From contig UQMK01000006.1 of assembly GCA_900542085.1 (NCBI GenBank), positions 1 to 64,000 on the forward strand: DNA of 64,000 bases, written 5' to 3'. This DNA comes from an uncultured Collinsella sp. (GTDB lineage Bacteria > Actinomycetota > Coriobacteriia > Coriobacteriales > Coriobacteriaceae). Of this stretch, positions 35,862 to 45,259 are shown in pieces. Position numbers and translations under genes: made by a program. The number at the start of each line of letters is the position of its first letter. Positions within the stretch are counted from its first letter, which is position 1. The notes below the pieces were generated by a model. It searched no databases, was not told where the DNA came from, and was given only the letters and a program-made list of their open reading frames with translations.

Positions 35862-36776
35862 CTAGTGATACAGCCCCGGCTGGTAGTGGTACTCGTTGCT
35901 CACATGCGGGCACAGCTGCCAAAAGGCGACAGCACTTGCCGCGGCCACGTTGAGCGAATCGACCCCATGCGCCATCGGAATGCGCACGGCCCGGTCACAA
36001 CCCGCGATGGTCTTGGCGCCCAGGCCGGCACCCTCGGTGCCCATAAAGATTGCCAGGCGATCAATCTCCTGTAGCGCGGGATCGTCCAACGACACCGAAT
36101 CGTCCGTCAACGCCATGGCGGCACAGGAAAAACCGGCATCGTGCAGCGCCGCCAGGCCGTCATGCGGCCACACGCGCGCCTCACTGCCAATGCGCGTCCA
36201 CGGCACTTGAAACACCGTGCCCATGCTAACGCGGGCCGAGCGACGGTACAGCGGGTCACAGCACGTAGGGCTCACCAGAATGCCGTCGACATTGAGCGCG
36301 GCGGCCGAGCGGAAAATCGCGCCGACGTTGGTGTGGTCGACAATGCCCTCGAGCACGCATACGCGCACCGGGCGCTCACCCGCCGCCTCGACGACGCCGC
36401 CCAAGAACTCATCAACCGGAATCTGGCGCGGGCGACGGAACGCCGCGAGCGCACCGCGCGTCACGTTAAAGCCCGTCAACTGCTCCATGAGCTCCATGGA
36501 GGCCACGAACACAGGAACCGGACCTGCGCCCTCGCGCGCAACCAGGCGCTCAAACAGCGGCATCATCTGATCGAGCCAGCGCTCACCCAAAAGAAAGCTC
36601 ACCGGCTCGTATCCGGCACGCACCGCGCGCTCGATAACCTTGGCACTCTCGGCGATAAAGATGCCCTTTTGCGGCTCCAGCACGCAGCGCAGCTCGCGCT
36701 CGGTCAGTCGCACGTAGGCGTCGAGCCGCTCATCCGTAAGCGAATCGATTCGCAGTACCTCAACGGCATCAGTCAT
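35862..36776 (-). CDS. TrmH/SpoU-family RNA 2'-O-methyltransferase
   Basis: A 304-residue SPOUT methyltransferase. An N-terminal substrate-binding region (about 1-110) precedes the knotted catalytic domain with motifs HTNVGAIFRSAAA, IFMGTEGAGLG and SLNVAAASAVAF. It should methylate a ribose 2'-OH in rRNA or tRNA, but the target nucleotide cannot be named. The ATG at 36776 matches the family N-terminus better than the upstream extension to 36809. Confidence 0.88.
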   Translation of the reverse strand: MTDAVEVLRIDSLTDERLDAYVRLTERELRCVLEPQKGIFIAESAKVIERAVRAGYEPVSFLLGERWLDQMMPLFERLVAREGAGPVPVFVASMELMEQLTGFNVTRGALAAFRRPRQIPVDEFLGGVVEAAGERPVRVCVLEGIVDHTNVGAIFRSAAALNVDGILVSPTCCDPLYRRSARVSMGTVFQVPWTRIGSEARVWPHDGLAALHDAGFSCAAMALTDDSVSLDDPALQEIDRLAIFMGTEGAGLGAKTIAGCDRAVRIPMAHGVDSLNVAAASAVAFWQLCPHVSNEYHYQPGLYH

Positions 36777-36885
36777 AGCAGCCAGCCCGCACCCTTCTTT
36801 ACAGCACATCTATACCAAACGAGGCGACGCGAAGCGCCGCCCCATGCATTCAATCAACCCGATGATACCGTTCACGCCAGACGAT

Positions 36886-37404
36886 TTACGCCTTAACGCG
36901 ACGATACGTCACGAACTCATAATCGACACCCTCGTCGCCCTCGCCCGAGGCAATCGTGGCAACCCCTTCGCGCCGCGCAACTTCCCACGTAGGATAGGCA
37001 TCCAAATTGGGAAAATACGTATCCACGGGATGGACGCAGTGGTTGTGCGTGACCTCGGCCTCGGCGCAATACGGCAAAAACTGCCGATAGACATCGCCGC
37101 CGCCGATCACCCACGCAACGGGCTCATCGGCAACCGCAGCGAGCGCCTCGTCGATGCTATGCACCACGTCGACGCCCTCGGGGGCAAAGCTCTCGTCGCG
37201 GGTAAGCACGATATTGCGACGGTTCTTGAGCGGACGCCCACCGGGAAAACTCAGCAGCGTCTTGCGCCCCATGATGACCGGGCAACCCTTGGTGCAGGCC
37301 ACAAAATGGCGCATGTCGGCGCGATTGGACACCACCATGTCGCCCTCGCACCCAATGCCCCAATCGTCACACACGGCGACAATGGCAGAAAGCTTACACG
37401 TCAT
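36886..37404 (-). CDS. folA: Dihydrofolate reductase
   Basis: Reduces dihydrofolate to tetrahydrofolate with NADPH. The 172-residue protein has LSAIVAVCDDWGIGCEGD at the N-terminus, VIMGRKTLLSFPGGRPLKNRRN, and the WVIGGGDVYRQFLP motif. It follows thyA directly, the classic pairing that recycles the dihydrofolate made by ThyA. AGGTGG lies before the ATG at 37404. A GTG at 37413, directly after the thyA stop, is an alternative. Confidence 0.94.
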   Translation of the reverse strand: MTCKLSAIVAVCDDWGIGCEGDMVVSNRADMRHFVACTKGCPVIMGRKTLLSFPGGRPLKNRRNIVLTRDESFAPEGVDVVHSIDEALAAVADEPVAWVIGGGDVYRQFLPYCAEAEVTHNHCVHPVDTYFPNLDAYPTWEVARREGVATIASGEGDEGVDYEFVTYRRVKA

Positions 37405-37413
37405 GAGCGCCAC

Positions 37414-38262
37414 CTACACCGCAATGGGAATGTTCTTGACCTGCGGGCCGTGCTCATAGCCCTCGACGATCAGGTCGTCGGTCGTAAACGCATAGAAATC
37501 GTGCACATCGGGGTTAAGTGTTACCTTAGGCGCCGCAAACTGCGGACGCTCGATAAGTTCACGGACGATATCGACATGACGGTCGTAAATGTGGGCATCG
37601 GCAATCACATGCAGCAGCTCGCCGGGAATCATATCGACCGACTGCGCGACCATCATCAGCAAAATGGCGTACTGGCACACATTCCAGTTGTTGGCGGCCA
37701 AAATATCTTGGCTACGCTGGTTGAGAATCATGTTGAGTGTGGGCTTATCGTCCTGCGGGCGCTGCGTCACGTTATAGGTCACGCTGTAAGCGCACGGATA
37801 CAGGTGCATCTCGGACAGGTCGCTAAACACGTAGGTGTTGGTCATAATGCGGCGGCTGTACGGCGTGTTCTTAAGGTCGTACAGCACGCGGTCCATCTGG
37901 TCAAAGTCACCCTCGGCATAATGGCTTTTCTGCCCAATCTGGTACCCGTAGGCCTTGCCGATGGAGCCAGTCTCGTCGGCCCACTCGTCCCAAATATGGC
38001 TGTTAAGGTCATGGACGTTATTTGACTTCTTTTGATAGATCCACAAGATCTCGTCCATGGCAGACTTAAGCGCCGTGCGACGCAGTGTGAGCGCGGGGAA
38101 CTCCTCACGCAGGTCGTAGCGAGCCGTAACGCCAAAGTTTTTAATGGTATAGGCAGGGGTGCCGTCCTCCCACACCGGTCGGACCTTTTGGCCCTCGGTG
38201 GTGGTGCCATGGTCCAAGATATCGCGGCACATGGTTACAAACTGTTGATCAGCCTTGCTCAT
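37414..38262 (-). CDS. thyA: Thymidylate synthase (B. subtilis/phi3T-type ThyA)
   Basis: Methylates dUMP to dTMP using methylenetetrahydrofolate. The 282-residue protein has the nucleophile Cys157 in LYPCAYSVTYNV, and the later segments RSQDILAANNWNVCQYA, IADAHIYDRH and FYAFTTDDLIVEGYEHG. As in the B. subtilis ThyA/phage phi3T group, the residue after the cysteine is not the His seen in E. coli ThyA. The ATG at 38262 follows AGGAGGG. Readings extending to 38577 run into the upstream intergenic region and are rejected. Confidence 0.93.
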   Translation of the reverse strand: MSKADQQFVTMCRDILDHGTTTEGQKVRPVWEDGTPAYTIKNFGVTARYDLREEFPALTLRRTALKSAMDEILWIYQKKSNNVHDLNSHIWDEWADETGSIGKAYGYQIGQKSHYAEGDFDQMDRVLYDLKNTPYSRRIMTNTYVFSDLSEMHLYPCAYSVTYNVTQRPQDDKPTLNMILNQRSQDILAANNWNVCQYAILLMMVAQSVDMIPGELLHVIADAHIYDRHVDIVRELIERPQFAAPKVTLNPDVHDFYAFTTDDLIVEGYEHGPQVKNIPIAV

Positions 38263-38346
38263 TGACCCTCCTGTCAGTCGCCTATAAGCGAAATTCATTG
38301 TAGCCCAGGCGCACGCGACCCCACAGCCCAAACATAAGCCCTCATT

Positions 38347-38414
38347 TTCTGACATATGCCAGAAATTCCTTGCGCATATCCGCACGTTCGATATTCTATT
38401 GTTGACATATGTCA
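38347..38414 (+). promoter_or_regulatory. Promoter flanked by two TGACATATGTCA-like operators
   Basis: The likely promoter is TTGCGC (38370-38375), a 16-base spacer and TATTCT (38392-38397). An imperfect dyad TTCTGACATATGCCAGAA (38347-38364) lies just upstream of the -35. A perfect palindrome TGACATATGTCA (38403-38414) lies just downstream of the -10, next to the ribosome binding site. Two copies of the same dyad around one promoter strongly suggest a repressor, possibly the DUF134 protein itself. Confidence 0.7.
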
Positions 38415-38428
38415 GATTAGGAGAGTGA

Positions 38429-39193
38429 ATGGCAGGAAGACGAGAAAAATTACGCCGCGTTGGGATCATCCCCGAATATCGCGGTTTTACCCCCGACGGC
38501 CTTGCCAGCGGAGATGCCATCGACATGACGGTCGACGAACTCGAGGTCCTGCGCCTATGCGACCTGGAAGGCCTCAATCAGGAGAAAGTCGCCCAGTACA
38601 TGGCCATTGCCCGCGCCACGGTGGCGTCAATCTGCAGCCGCGCGCATCGCAAGGTGGCAAACGCGCTGGTCAACGGACGGGCGCTCAGTATCGAGGGCGG
38701 CAATATCGCATACTCCCCCATCACCACGACGACGGCCGCATGGCCAGCAAAGGAGGTCGGCACCATGAGGGTGGCAACGACGTACGACAACGGCAACATC
38801 TTTATGCACTTTGGCCGCAGCGAACAGTTCAAGATCTACGACGTCCAGGATGGCAAGGTGCTCAACGAGCAGGTCGTGGGCACCGGTGGCACCGGCCACG
38901 GCGCCTTGGCGGGCCTGCTCGCCAACGGTGGCGTTGACACGCTCATCTGCGGCGGCATCGGCGGCGGTGCCATCAACGCGCTCACCCAGGCCGGCATCAC
39001 GGTCTATGCGGGCGCCCAGGGCAGCTGCGACGCCTGCGTCGAGGCCCTCATTGCAGGCACGCTCGCTCAGACCGGCGAGGCCACCTGCGACTGCCATGGC
39101 CACGACCACGAGCACGCCCATGAGCACGGCGAGTCCTGCGGCTGCCACGGCCATCACGACCACGACAGGCACGAGAGCTGCGGCTGCCACTAG
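38429..39193 (+). CDS. DUF134-NifX (dinitrogenase Fe-Mo cofactor-binding) fusion with His/Cys tail
   Basis: A 254-residue two-domain protein. Residues 1-100 are a DUF134 helix-turn-helix (GRREKLRRVGIIP ... VDELEVLRLCDLEGLNQEKVAQYM ... ARATVASICSRA). Residues 113-210 are a NifX/NifB-C-like domain (MRVATTYDNGNIFMHFGRSEQF ... GAQGSCDACVEAL). The last 36 residues contain 12 His and 6 Cys in CGCHGH-like repeats, a probable metal-binding tail. An internal ATG (residue 113, 38765) is preceded by AAAGGAGGT seven bases away, so a NifX-plus-tail product may also be made. No nitrogenase genes are in the window, so a metal-sensing or Fe-S role is inferred. Confidence 0.85.
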   Translation: MAGRREKLRRVGIIPEYRGFTPDGLASGDAIDMTVDELEVLRLCDLEGLNQEKVAQYMAIARATVASICSRAHRKVANALVNGRALSIEGGNIAYSPITTTTAAWPAKEVGTMRVATTYDNGNIFMHFGRSEQFKIYDVQDGKVLNEQVVGTGGTGHGALAGLLANGGVDTLICGGIGGGAINALTQAGITVYAGAQGSCDACVEALIAGTLAQTGEATCDCHGHDHEHAHEHGESCGCHGHHDHDRHESCGCH

Positions 39194-39249
39194 CGGCACG
39201 TGCCCTGGCGCAAGCACGCTTCCACGTGTGTGACAACCTGCGAACAAAC

Positions 39250-39289
39250 GGCGAAGGCCGCCTGGAGTACCATCCAGGCGGCCTTCGCC
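39250..39289. terminator. Strong hairpin between the DUF134-NifX gene and ffh
   Basis: A perfect 16-bp GC-rich stem (39250-39265 with 39274-39289) with an 8-base loop lies between converging genes. T-runs are weak on both sides. Its position and stability make it the likely shared terminator. Confidence 0.65.
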
Positions 39290-39309
39290 ATACACGACTC
39301 AACCAGTCG

Positions 39310-40785
39310 CTATTTCTTATTGCGCATCTGAGCTTCCATCTGGCGCAGCAGGTCCATATCCGACTTAGGACCGCCCGTTCCCAGGCCGCCCATGCCGCCC
39401 AGACCCATGGCATCCAGACCGGGAATATTGGGCATGCGCATCTTTTTGCCCTTCTTACCCTTTTTGCCCTTCTTGCCACCGGCCTGCGCCTGATTGGCCA
39501 TCGTGCGCATGCGGCCCATCATCTTGTTCATCTCGCCCCACTGCTTCATAAGGCTATTCACCTCGGTGGGGGTCACGCCGGCGCCCTTGGCGATACGGGC
39601 GCGACGCTGGCCGTTAATGATAGAGGGACGAAGGCGTTCCTCCTTGGTCATAGACATGATGATGGCCTCGTTCTTGTCGAAGATGCCCTCATCCAGGTTG
39701 CCGCCCATCTGGTTGAGCGCGCGCTGACCACCGGGGAGCATGCCCAGAATGCCCTTCATGCCGCCCATCTTCTTAACGGCCTTCATCTGGTCGAGCATGT
39801 CGTTCATGGTAAAGCCCTCGCGCAGCATACGCTCGGCAGCCTCGAGCTGCTCGGCGTCGGCCGCCTCCTGGGCCTTCTCGATAATACCGACGACGTCGCC
39901 CATGCCTAAAATGCGCTTGGCCATGCGGTCGGGGTAGAACGGCTCCAGCGAATCGGGCTTCTCGCCCATGCTCACGAACTTAATGGGCTTGCCGGTCACC
40001 TGGCGCACGGAAAGCGCGCCGCCGCCACGGGCGTCGCCATCGAGCTTGGAGATGATCACGCCGTCAAAATCGGTACGCTCGGCGAAGGTCGAGACGACGT
40101 TGACGATATCCTGACCGGTCATGGCATCGACGACCATCAGCACCTGATCGGGCTTGACGGCCTTCTTGATGTCCACGGCCTCCTGCATCATCTGCTCGTC
40201 GATCTGCAGACGACCGGCGGTATCGACGATGACCACGTCGCGCAGGTGGTCGACGGCCTCCTGGATGGCGCCCTTGGCGATGTCGACCGGATGCTCGCCG
40301 TCACCGCGGAAGACCGGCACGCCGATCTCTCCGCCGAGCGTGGCCAGCTGGTCGGCAGCGGCGGGACGGTAGACATCGCACGCGGCGAGCAGCGGCGAGC
40401 GGCCCTGCTTCTTGAGCAGGTAGGCCAGCTTTACGGCAGCCGTGGTCTTACCGGAGCCCTGCAGGCCGACGAGCATGATGACATTGGGAATGCGGTTGCT
40501 AAAGACGAGCTTGCTCTCAGTGGAACCGAGCATCTCGGTGAGCTCGTCGAGCACGATCTTGACGACGTTTTGCGCCGGCGACAGCGACTCCATGACCTCA
40601 GCGGTCATGCAGCGCTCCTTGGTCTTAGCGACGAACTCCTTGACGACCTTGAAGTTGACGTCGGCCTCGAGCAGCGCCATGCGAATGTCTCGCATGGCCG
40701 AGGTAATATCGGCCTCGGTCAATTTACCCTTGCCGCGCAGGCGGTCAAATGTGTCGTTGAGGCGATCGCTCAGAGAATCAAACAC
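39310..40785 (-). CDS. ffh: Signal recognition particle protein Ffh
   Basis: GTPase that binds signal sequences and 4.5S/6S RNA and docks with FtsY. The 491-residue protein has an N domain, a G domain with GLQGSGKTT (107-115), DTAGRL and TKLDGDARGGG-like motifs (SKLDGDARGGG), and a Met-rich M domain (MNDMLDQM ... MKGILGM) followed by a Gly/Lys/Met-rich tail. The start is GTG at 40785 with AAGGAG. It directly follows ftsY. Confidence 0.96.
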   Translation of the reverse strand: MFDSLSDRLNDTFDRLRGKGKLTEADITSAMRDIRMALLEADVNFKVVKEFVAKTKERCMTAEVMESLSPAQNVVKIVLDELTEMLGSTESKLVFSNRIPNVIMLVGLQGSGKTTAAVKLAYLLKKQGRSPLLAACDVYRPAAADQLATLGGEIGVPVFRGDGEHPVDIAKGAIQEAVDHLRDVVIVDTAGRLQIDEQMMQEAVDIKKAVKPDQVLMVVDAMTGQDIVNVVSTFAERTDFDGVIISKLDGDARGGGALSVRQVTGKPIKFVSMGEKPDSLEPFYPDRMAKRILGMGDVVGIIEKAQEAADAEQLEAAERMLREGFTMNDMLDQMKAVKKMGGMKGILGMLPGGQRALNQMGGNLDEGIFDKNEAIIMSMTKEERLRPSIINGQRRARIAKGAGVTPTEVNSLMKQWGEMNKMMGRMRTMANQAQAGGKKGKKGKKGKKMRMPNIPGLDAMGLGGMGGLGTGGPKSDMDLLRQMEAQMRNKK

Positions 40786-40795
40786 TAGTCACTCC

Positions 40796-41713
40796 TTAAT
40801 TGGACTCGCCCACCAGGGCGCGGCAGAAATCTTTGGCATTGAACTCTTGCAGGTCATCGACCTGCTCGCCCACGCCGATGCGCAGGATTGGGAGCTTGAG
40901 CTTCTCGGCCACGGCCATGGCGATGCCACCCTTAGCCGTGCCGTCCAACTTTGTCATGATAATACCGTCCAGACCCAACGCCTCGTTAAACTCAAGCGCC
41001 TGGTTCAGACCGTTTTGGCCTGTCGCGGCATCGATTACGAGTACGACCGAGACGGGCATGGGGCCGGCGGCCATATTGGCGGCGCGCTTACGCGTCACAT
41101 TGACCACCTTGGCAAGCTCGCGCATGAGCTCGGGGCTCGTGTGCAGACGACCGGCGGTGTCGATAAGCACCAGGTCGCTGCCGCGCTTGTCGGCCTCGTC
41201 GAGCACGTCGTAGCAAACGCTTGCCGGGTCGGAGCCGCGGTCGCGCTTGATGACGGGGACACCGGCGCGCTGGCCCCACACATCGAGTTGCTCGATGGCG
41301 GCGGCGCGGAAGGTATCGGCCGAGCCAATCACGACATTCTTGCCGCGGGCAGCCATGGCGCTCGCAATCTTGCCGACCGTGGTGGTCTTGCCGGCACCGT
41401 TAATGCCCACAAACAGCACGCAGCTCGGCGTGTCGGCGAACGGATCTCGCTCGGCGGGCACAAAATGTTGCTCGAGCTGCTCGGCCAGGGCGCGACGGAG
41501 TTGCGAGGCGGTCTTGAGGTTCTTCTTGGCCGCGGCATCGCGCAGGTCATCGGACACCTTAATCGCGACCTCGGCACCCATGTCACCCATGACGAGAGTG
41601 TCCTCTAGGTCCTCCCAAAAACCCTCGTCGACCTCGCCGCCAAAATAAAAGACCTCGTTGAGGGCCTCGCGGCTGCGCTCAAGTCCGCGCGAGAGAGCAT
41701 CGAAGAATCCCAT
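40796..41713 (-). CDS. ftsY: Signal recognition particle receptor FtsY
   Basis: Membrane-associated SRP receptor GTPase. The 305-residue protein has the NG domain with P-loop GINGAGKTT (103-111), DTAGRLHTSPELM and TKLDGTAKGG. It lacks the long acidic A domain of E. coli FtsY, as is usual in Gram-positive bacteria. Its ATG shares a base with the smc stop (TAATG). The smc-ftsY-ffh order links it with chromosome and secretion genes. Confidence 0.96.
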   Translation of the reverse strand: MGFFDALSRGLERSREALNEVFYFGGEVDEGFWEDLEDTLVMGDMGAEVAIKVSDDLRDAAAKKNLKTASQLRRALAEQLEQHFVPAERDPFADTPSCVLFVGINGAGKTTTVGKIASAMAARGKNVVIGSADTFRAAAIEQLDVWGQRAGVPVIKRDRGSDPASVCYDVLDEADKRGSDLVLIDTAGRLHTSPELMRELAKVVNVTRKRAANMAAGPMPVSVVLVIDAATGQNGLNQALEFNEALGLDGIIMTKLDGTAKGGIAMAVAEKLKLPILRIGVGEQVDDLQEFNAKDFCRALVGESN

Positions 41714-44700
41714 TATGCATTCACGACCTTTCCGGTTTCGCGATCGAGTTTTTGCGAGACGACGCGGCTGACGCCGTCGGCTTGCATCGAGACGCCGTAG
41801 AGGACGTCAGCGTCCTCCATAGTACGGCGCTGGTGCGAGATAACCAAGAGCTGCGTATCGGAACGCAACACGTCGAGCGCGCCGATGAGCTTGGACAGGT
41901 TGGCGTCGTCGAGTGCCGCCTCGACCTCGTCCAGCACATAGAACGGCACCGTACGCGTGCGATACACGGCAAAGAGCAGGGCGAGCGCCGTCAGGCTCTT
42001 CTCGCCGCCCGACATGAGCATCATCTTGGTGATGCGCTTGCCACGCGGCTGCGCCACGACCTCGATGCCCGTCTCGGCCGGATGCTCAGGGTCGGTCATC
42101 TCCAGATGTGCCTGGCCACCCGGGAACAGCATGGCAAAGATCTCGCGGAAGTTCGCATCGACCTTCTCGAAGGTCACCAGGAAGGCCTTACGCATCTTGC
42201 GGTCGATGGCCACGGTGATCTTGGTGAGCGCCTTGCGCGCGCTCTCCAGATCGGCCAGCTGCTCCTCGATGTAATCGGCGCGGCGCTTGAGCTGCTCGTA
42301 CTCCTCCATGGCAACCTGGTTCACAGGGCCCAGGTTGTTGATCTGGCGCACGAGCTGGTTGAGCTCGCGCTCGGCGGCGTCGCGGTCGGTAGGCGCAGGA
42401 AGCATGAGCGCTTCCTCGAGCACCGTGGTGCCATCGGCGGTAATGGCCTTGATGGCCGCCTCCACCTGCACCTCGAGCTTGCCGCGGGAGACCTTGAACT
42501 CATTTTGCGTCGCCGTGGCGGCATCAACCCGCTCCTTGGCACGAGCGACCTCAGCCTTGGCGTCTTCGATGGTCTTCTTAAGCGAGGCCGAGTCCGCCTC
42601 CTCGAGCGAAGCCTGGTCACGCAGACGCGCGGCCCAATCCGACGCGCGCTCCAGCAGGGCCGAATAGCGCTCGTGCATGGGGTCGACGCGCAGACGCAGC
42701 AACTCGAGCGAGCGCGAAGCCTGGCGTGTTCCGCGGATACGGCGGTCGATGCCCTCCAGACGATGCTCCAGGTCGGGCACGCGGCCCTTCAGCGAACGCA
42801 GACGCTCGCTCGTCTGAGCCAGGCGGACCTTGGCATCGGCGAGCTTGCCGGCTGCCTCGGAATCGTCACGACGCACGCGATCGAGCTCGTCGTTGGCTTC
42901 GGCAATCTGGAGACCCAGGTCGCTTGCCTGCGCGCGGGCCTCGTCACGCGAACGGGTGAGCTCGTCAACGCGCGGGCGCGCAGCGCGAACGGCCTCGGCG
43001 GCCTGCTCGCGGCGCTTGGAGATGCGCACGCGCTCGACCTCGGCGTTGTTGGCGCTTTGCTCCAAGCGGCCGATCTCGGAAAGCAGCGAGCGGCGCTCTC
43101 CCTCAAGACGGGCGATCTCGCCGGCGGCATCGCCCTCGGCGGCACGCGCCTCCTCGACGGCCGCATTAGCCTCGACGACCTGATCCGACACATGCTCAAA
43201 CACGGCAGCCAAATCGGGCTCAAGGCCCTCCAGCTCGCGAATGCGACGCTTGCGCTCCAGGGCACCCGAAGCCTCGCCGGCATCGAGTCCCACGCGCACC
43301 AGGCCGCCACAGCTCACGCGGGCGCCATCGGGCGTCACATAGGTCACACCGTCAACGACTGGTGCTGCCAGCGCGGCAGCCAAGTCATCGACCACGTAAT
43401 AGCCGCCGAGCAGGGCCTCGACAACCGGGCCATACCCGGAACGCACGGACAGACGGTCGACCAAACGAGAACCGGCAGCGCCCTTGGCAGCAGCAGAGCC
43501 GCTCACGCCGCGACCCACCAGCAGCGCCTCGCCCGAGGCCTTCTTTTGGTCCAGAGCCGCACGACCGGCACGCTCAAGCGTGGCGGCGTCATCAAACAGC
43601 AAGGCATCGATATCGCCAGCAAGCAGCTGCTCGACCAGGCCCTCGAGCTCACGAGGAGCCTCGAGCACGTCGCCCAGACGACCCGAGACATCATCGCCCA
43701 TCGCACCCATCAGACGGCTCACCAGCGGCGAGCTGTCGGCCATGCGGGCATCGAGCTTCTTTTGGCTGGCAAGCTCCGAGCGCACCTCGGAAAGTTTGTT
43801 GCGCGCCTCACTCTCACGATTACGCAAGTCCTTCAACGCCGCACGGGCGACCTCGGTGGCCTCGCGAGCATCAATCTGGGCCTGGCGAGCCTGATCGAGC
43901 GCACCGTCAAGTTCCTCAGCGCGGTCGCGACGGCTCTCGAGCGAGGCCGTGACCTCCTCGAGCTGCTCGTCGATCTGCTCCAGGCGCGAGGCGTACATGT
44001 TGTCCTCGACCTCGGCGTTGCTCAGCGAGTCCTTCACCTTGGCGAGCTCGAGCGCGGCGTTATCGGCCACACGCTGCACATCGCGCTGCTCGCGAGTGAG
44101 CTGCGAAATCTGATTGTCGAGCGCCACGCGACGCTCGTGGAGCTGGGCGGCGGCAGGACCGGCGGCATCAACGTCGTCCTGGGCCTGCATGTGCGCACCG
44201 GTCACTTCCTCAAGCTGGGCACGCGCATCCTCGAGCTCCTCGACCACGCGACGACGCTGATGCTCGGAGCTCGAGATCTGGCCGCGCATGTCGGACAGGC
44301 GCGACACCATGTTGTGGCCCTTTTCCTCGAGTAGGCGCATGTCGGAGTTGATGCGGCCGACCACGTCTTGCATATGACGGCGCTGCTCGCCCAGATCACC
44401 CACAAACAGGCCCTTTTCCTCGAGCATGACTTGGAGCTTCTCGAGCTCGCGCTCTTTTTCGCCCAAGCGGTATTGCGCAAGCTCAAGCTCGGCAGCGCCC
44501 TCCTTGGAGCGGCTCTCCAGGTCGTTCCACTGCGACTGCAGCGAACGAAGCTCGTCGACGGCCAGCATCTGCGTAAGCTCGTTCGCACGCGAGGACAGCT
44601 CTTTGTACTTGCGCGCGCGATCGACCTGACGCTCCAGCGGCCGCAGCTGGCGGGCGATCTCCTTATTGATGTCGCGGGCACGGGTCAGGTGCTCGTCCAT

Positions 44701-45249
44701 CGATTTAATCTTTTTGAGCGCACGCTCCTTGCGGCGCTTGTGCTTGGAGATGCCGGCAGCCTCCTCAATAAGGGCGCGGCGCTCCTCGGGGCGGCTCTGC
44801 AAAATGGCATCGAGCTTGCCCTGGCTGATGATGGAATGCGTATCCTTGCCCAGGCCCGAATCGTGCAGGATGTCCTGAATGTCCATCAGGCGGCACGGGC
44901 TCGAGTTGATGAGGTACTCGCTTTCGCCCGAGCGGTACATGCGACGGGTAATGGCGACCTCGTCAAAGTCGACGGGCAGCATATGGTCCGAGTTATCGAG
45001 CACCAGCGTGACCTCGGCGACACCCACCGGCTTGCGCGCCGACGAGCCCGAGAAGATGACGTCCTCCATGGCCTGGCCGCGCAGCTGCTTGGCACTCTGC
45101 TCGCCCAGGACCCACAGAATCGAGTCGGAGATGTTCGATTTTCCCGAGCCGTTGGGACCGACGATGACGGTCAGGCCCGGCTCAAATGACATATGGGCGC
45201 GGTCGGCAAACGACTTGAACCCTTTGAGCGTGAGGGACTTGAGATACAC
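41713..45249 (-). CDS. smc: Chromosome partition protein SMC
   Basis: Structural maintenance of chromosomes ATPase that condenses and segregates DNA with ScpA/ScpB. The 1178-residue protein has an N-terminal head with Walker A GPNGSGKS (31-38), a first coiled coil (about 170-500), a hinge (about 510-660), a second coiled coil to about 1010, and a C-terminal head with signature LMSGGEKSLTALALLFA and Walker B FYVLDEVEAALDD. The start is GTG at 45249. No scpA/scpB gene is in the window. Confidence 0.97.
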   Translation of the reverse strand: MYLKSLTLKGFKSFADRAHMSFEPGLTVIVGPNGSGKSNISDSILWVLGEQSAKQLRGQAMEDVIFSGSSARKPVGVAEVTLVLDNSDHMLPVDFDEVAITRRMYRSGESEYLINSSPCRLMDIQDILHDSGLGKDTHSIISQGKLDAILQSRPEERRALIEEAAGISKHKRRKERALKKIKSMDEHLTRARDINKEIARQLRPLERQVDRARKYKELSSRANELTQMLAVDELRSLQSQWNDLESRSKEGAAELELAQYRLGEKERELEKLQVMLEEKGLFVGDLGEQRRHMQDVVGRINSDMRLLEEKGHNMVSRLSDMRGQISSSEHQRRRVVEELEDARAQLEEVTGAHMQAQDDVDAAGPAAAQLHERRVALDNQISQLTREQRDVQRVADNAALELAKVKDSLSNAEVEDNMYASRLEQIDEQLEEVTASLESRRDRAEELDGALDQARQAQIDAREATEVARAALKDLRNRESEARNKLSEVRSELASQKKLDARMADSSPLVSRLMGAMGDDVSGRLGDVLEAPRELEGLVEQLLAGDIDALLFDDAATLERAGRAALDQKKASGEALLVGRGVSGSAAAKGAAGSRLVDRLSVRSGYGPVVEALLGGYYVVDDLAAALAAPVVDGVTYVTPDGARVSCGGLVRVGLDAGEASGALERKRRIRELEGLEPDLAAVFEHVSDQVVEANAAVEEARAAEGDAAGEIARLEGERRSLLSEIGRLEQSANNAEVERVRISKRREQAAEAVRAARPRVDELTRSRDEARAQASDLGLQIAEANDELDRVRRDDSEAAGKLADAKVRLAQTSERLRSLKGRVPDLEHRLEGIDRRIRGTRQASRSLELLRLRVDPMHERYSALLERASDWAARLRDQASLEEADSASLKKTIEDAKAEVARAKERVDAATATQNEFKVSRGKLEVQVEAAIKAITADGTTVLEEALMLPAPTDRDAAERELNQLVRQINNLGPVNQVAMEEYEQLKRRADYIEEQLADLESARKALTKITVAIDRKMRKAFLVTFEKVDANFREIFAMLFPGGQAHLEMTDPEHPAETGIEVVAQPRGKRITKMMLMSGGEKSLTALALLFAVYRTRTVPFYVLDEVEAALDDANLSKLIGALDVLRSDTQLLVISHQRRTMEDADVLYGVSMQADGVSRVVSQKLDRETGKVVNA

Positions 45250-45259
45250 GGTTCCTCGC

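Noticed and set aside
41752..44334. 860-residue plus-strand open frame opposite smc
   Set aside because: Shadow of smc. Low-complexity Leu/Arg/His composition and no start signal.
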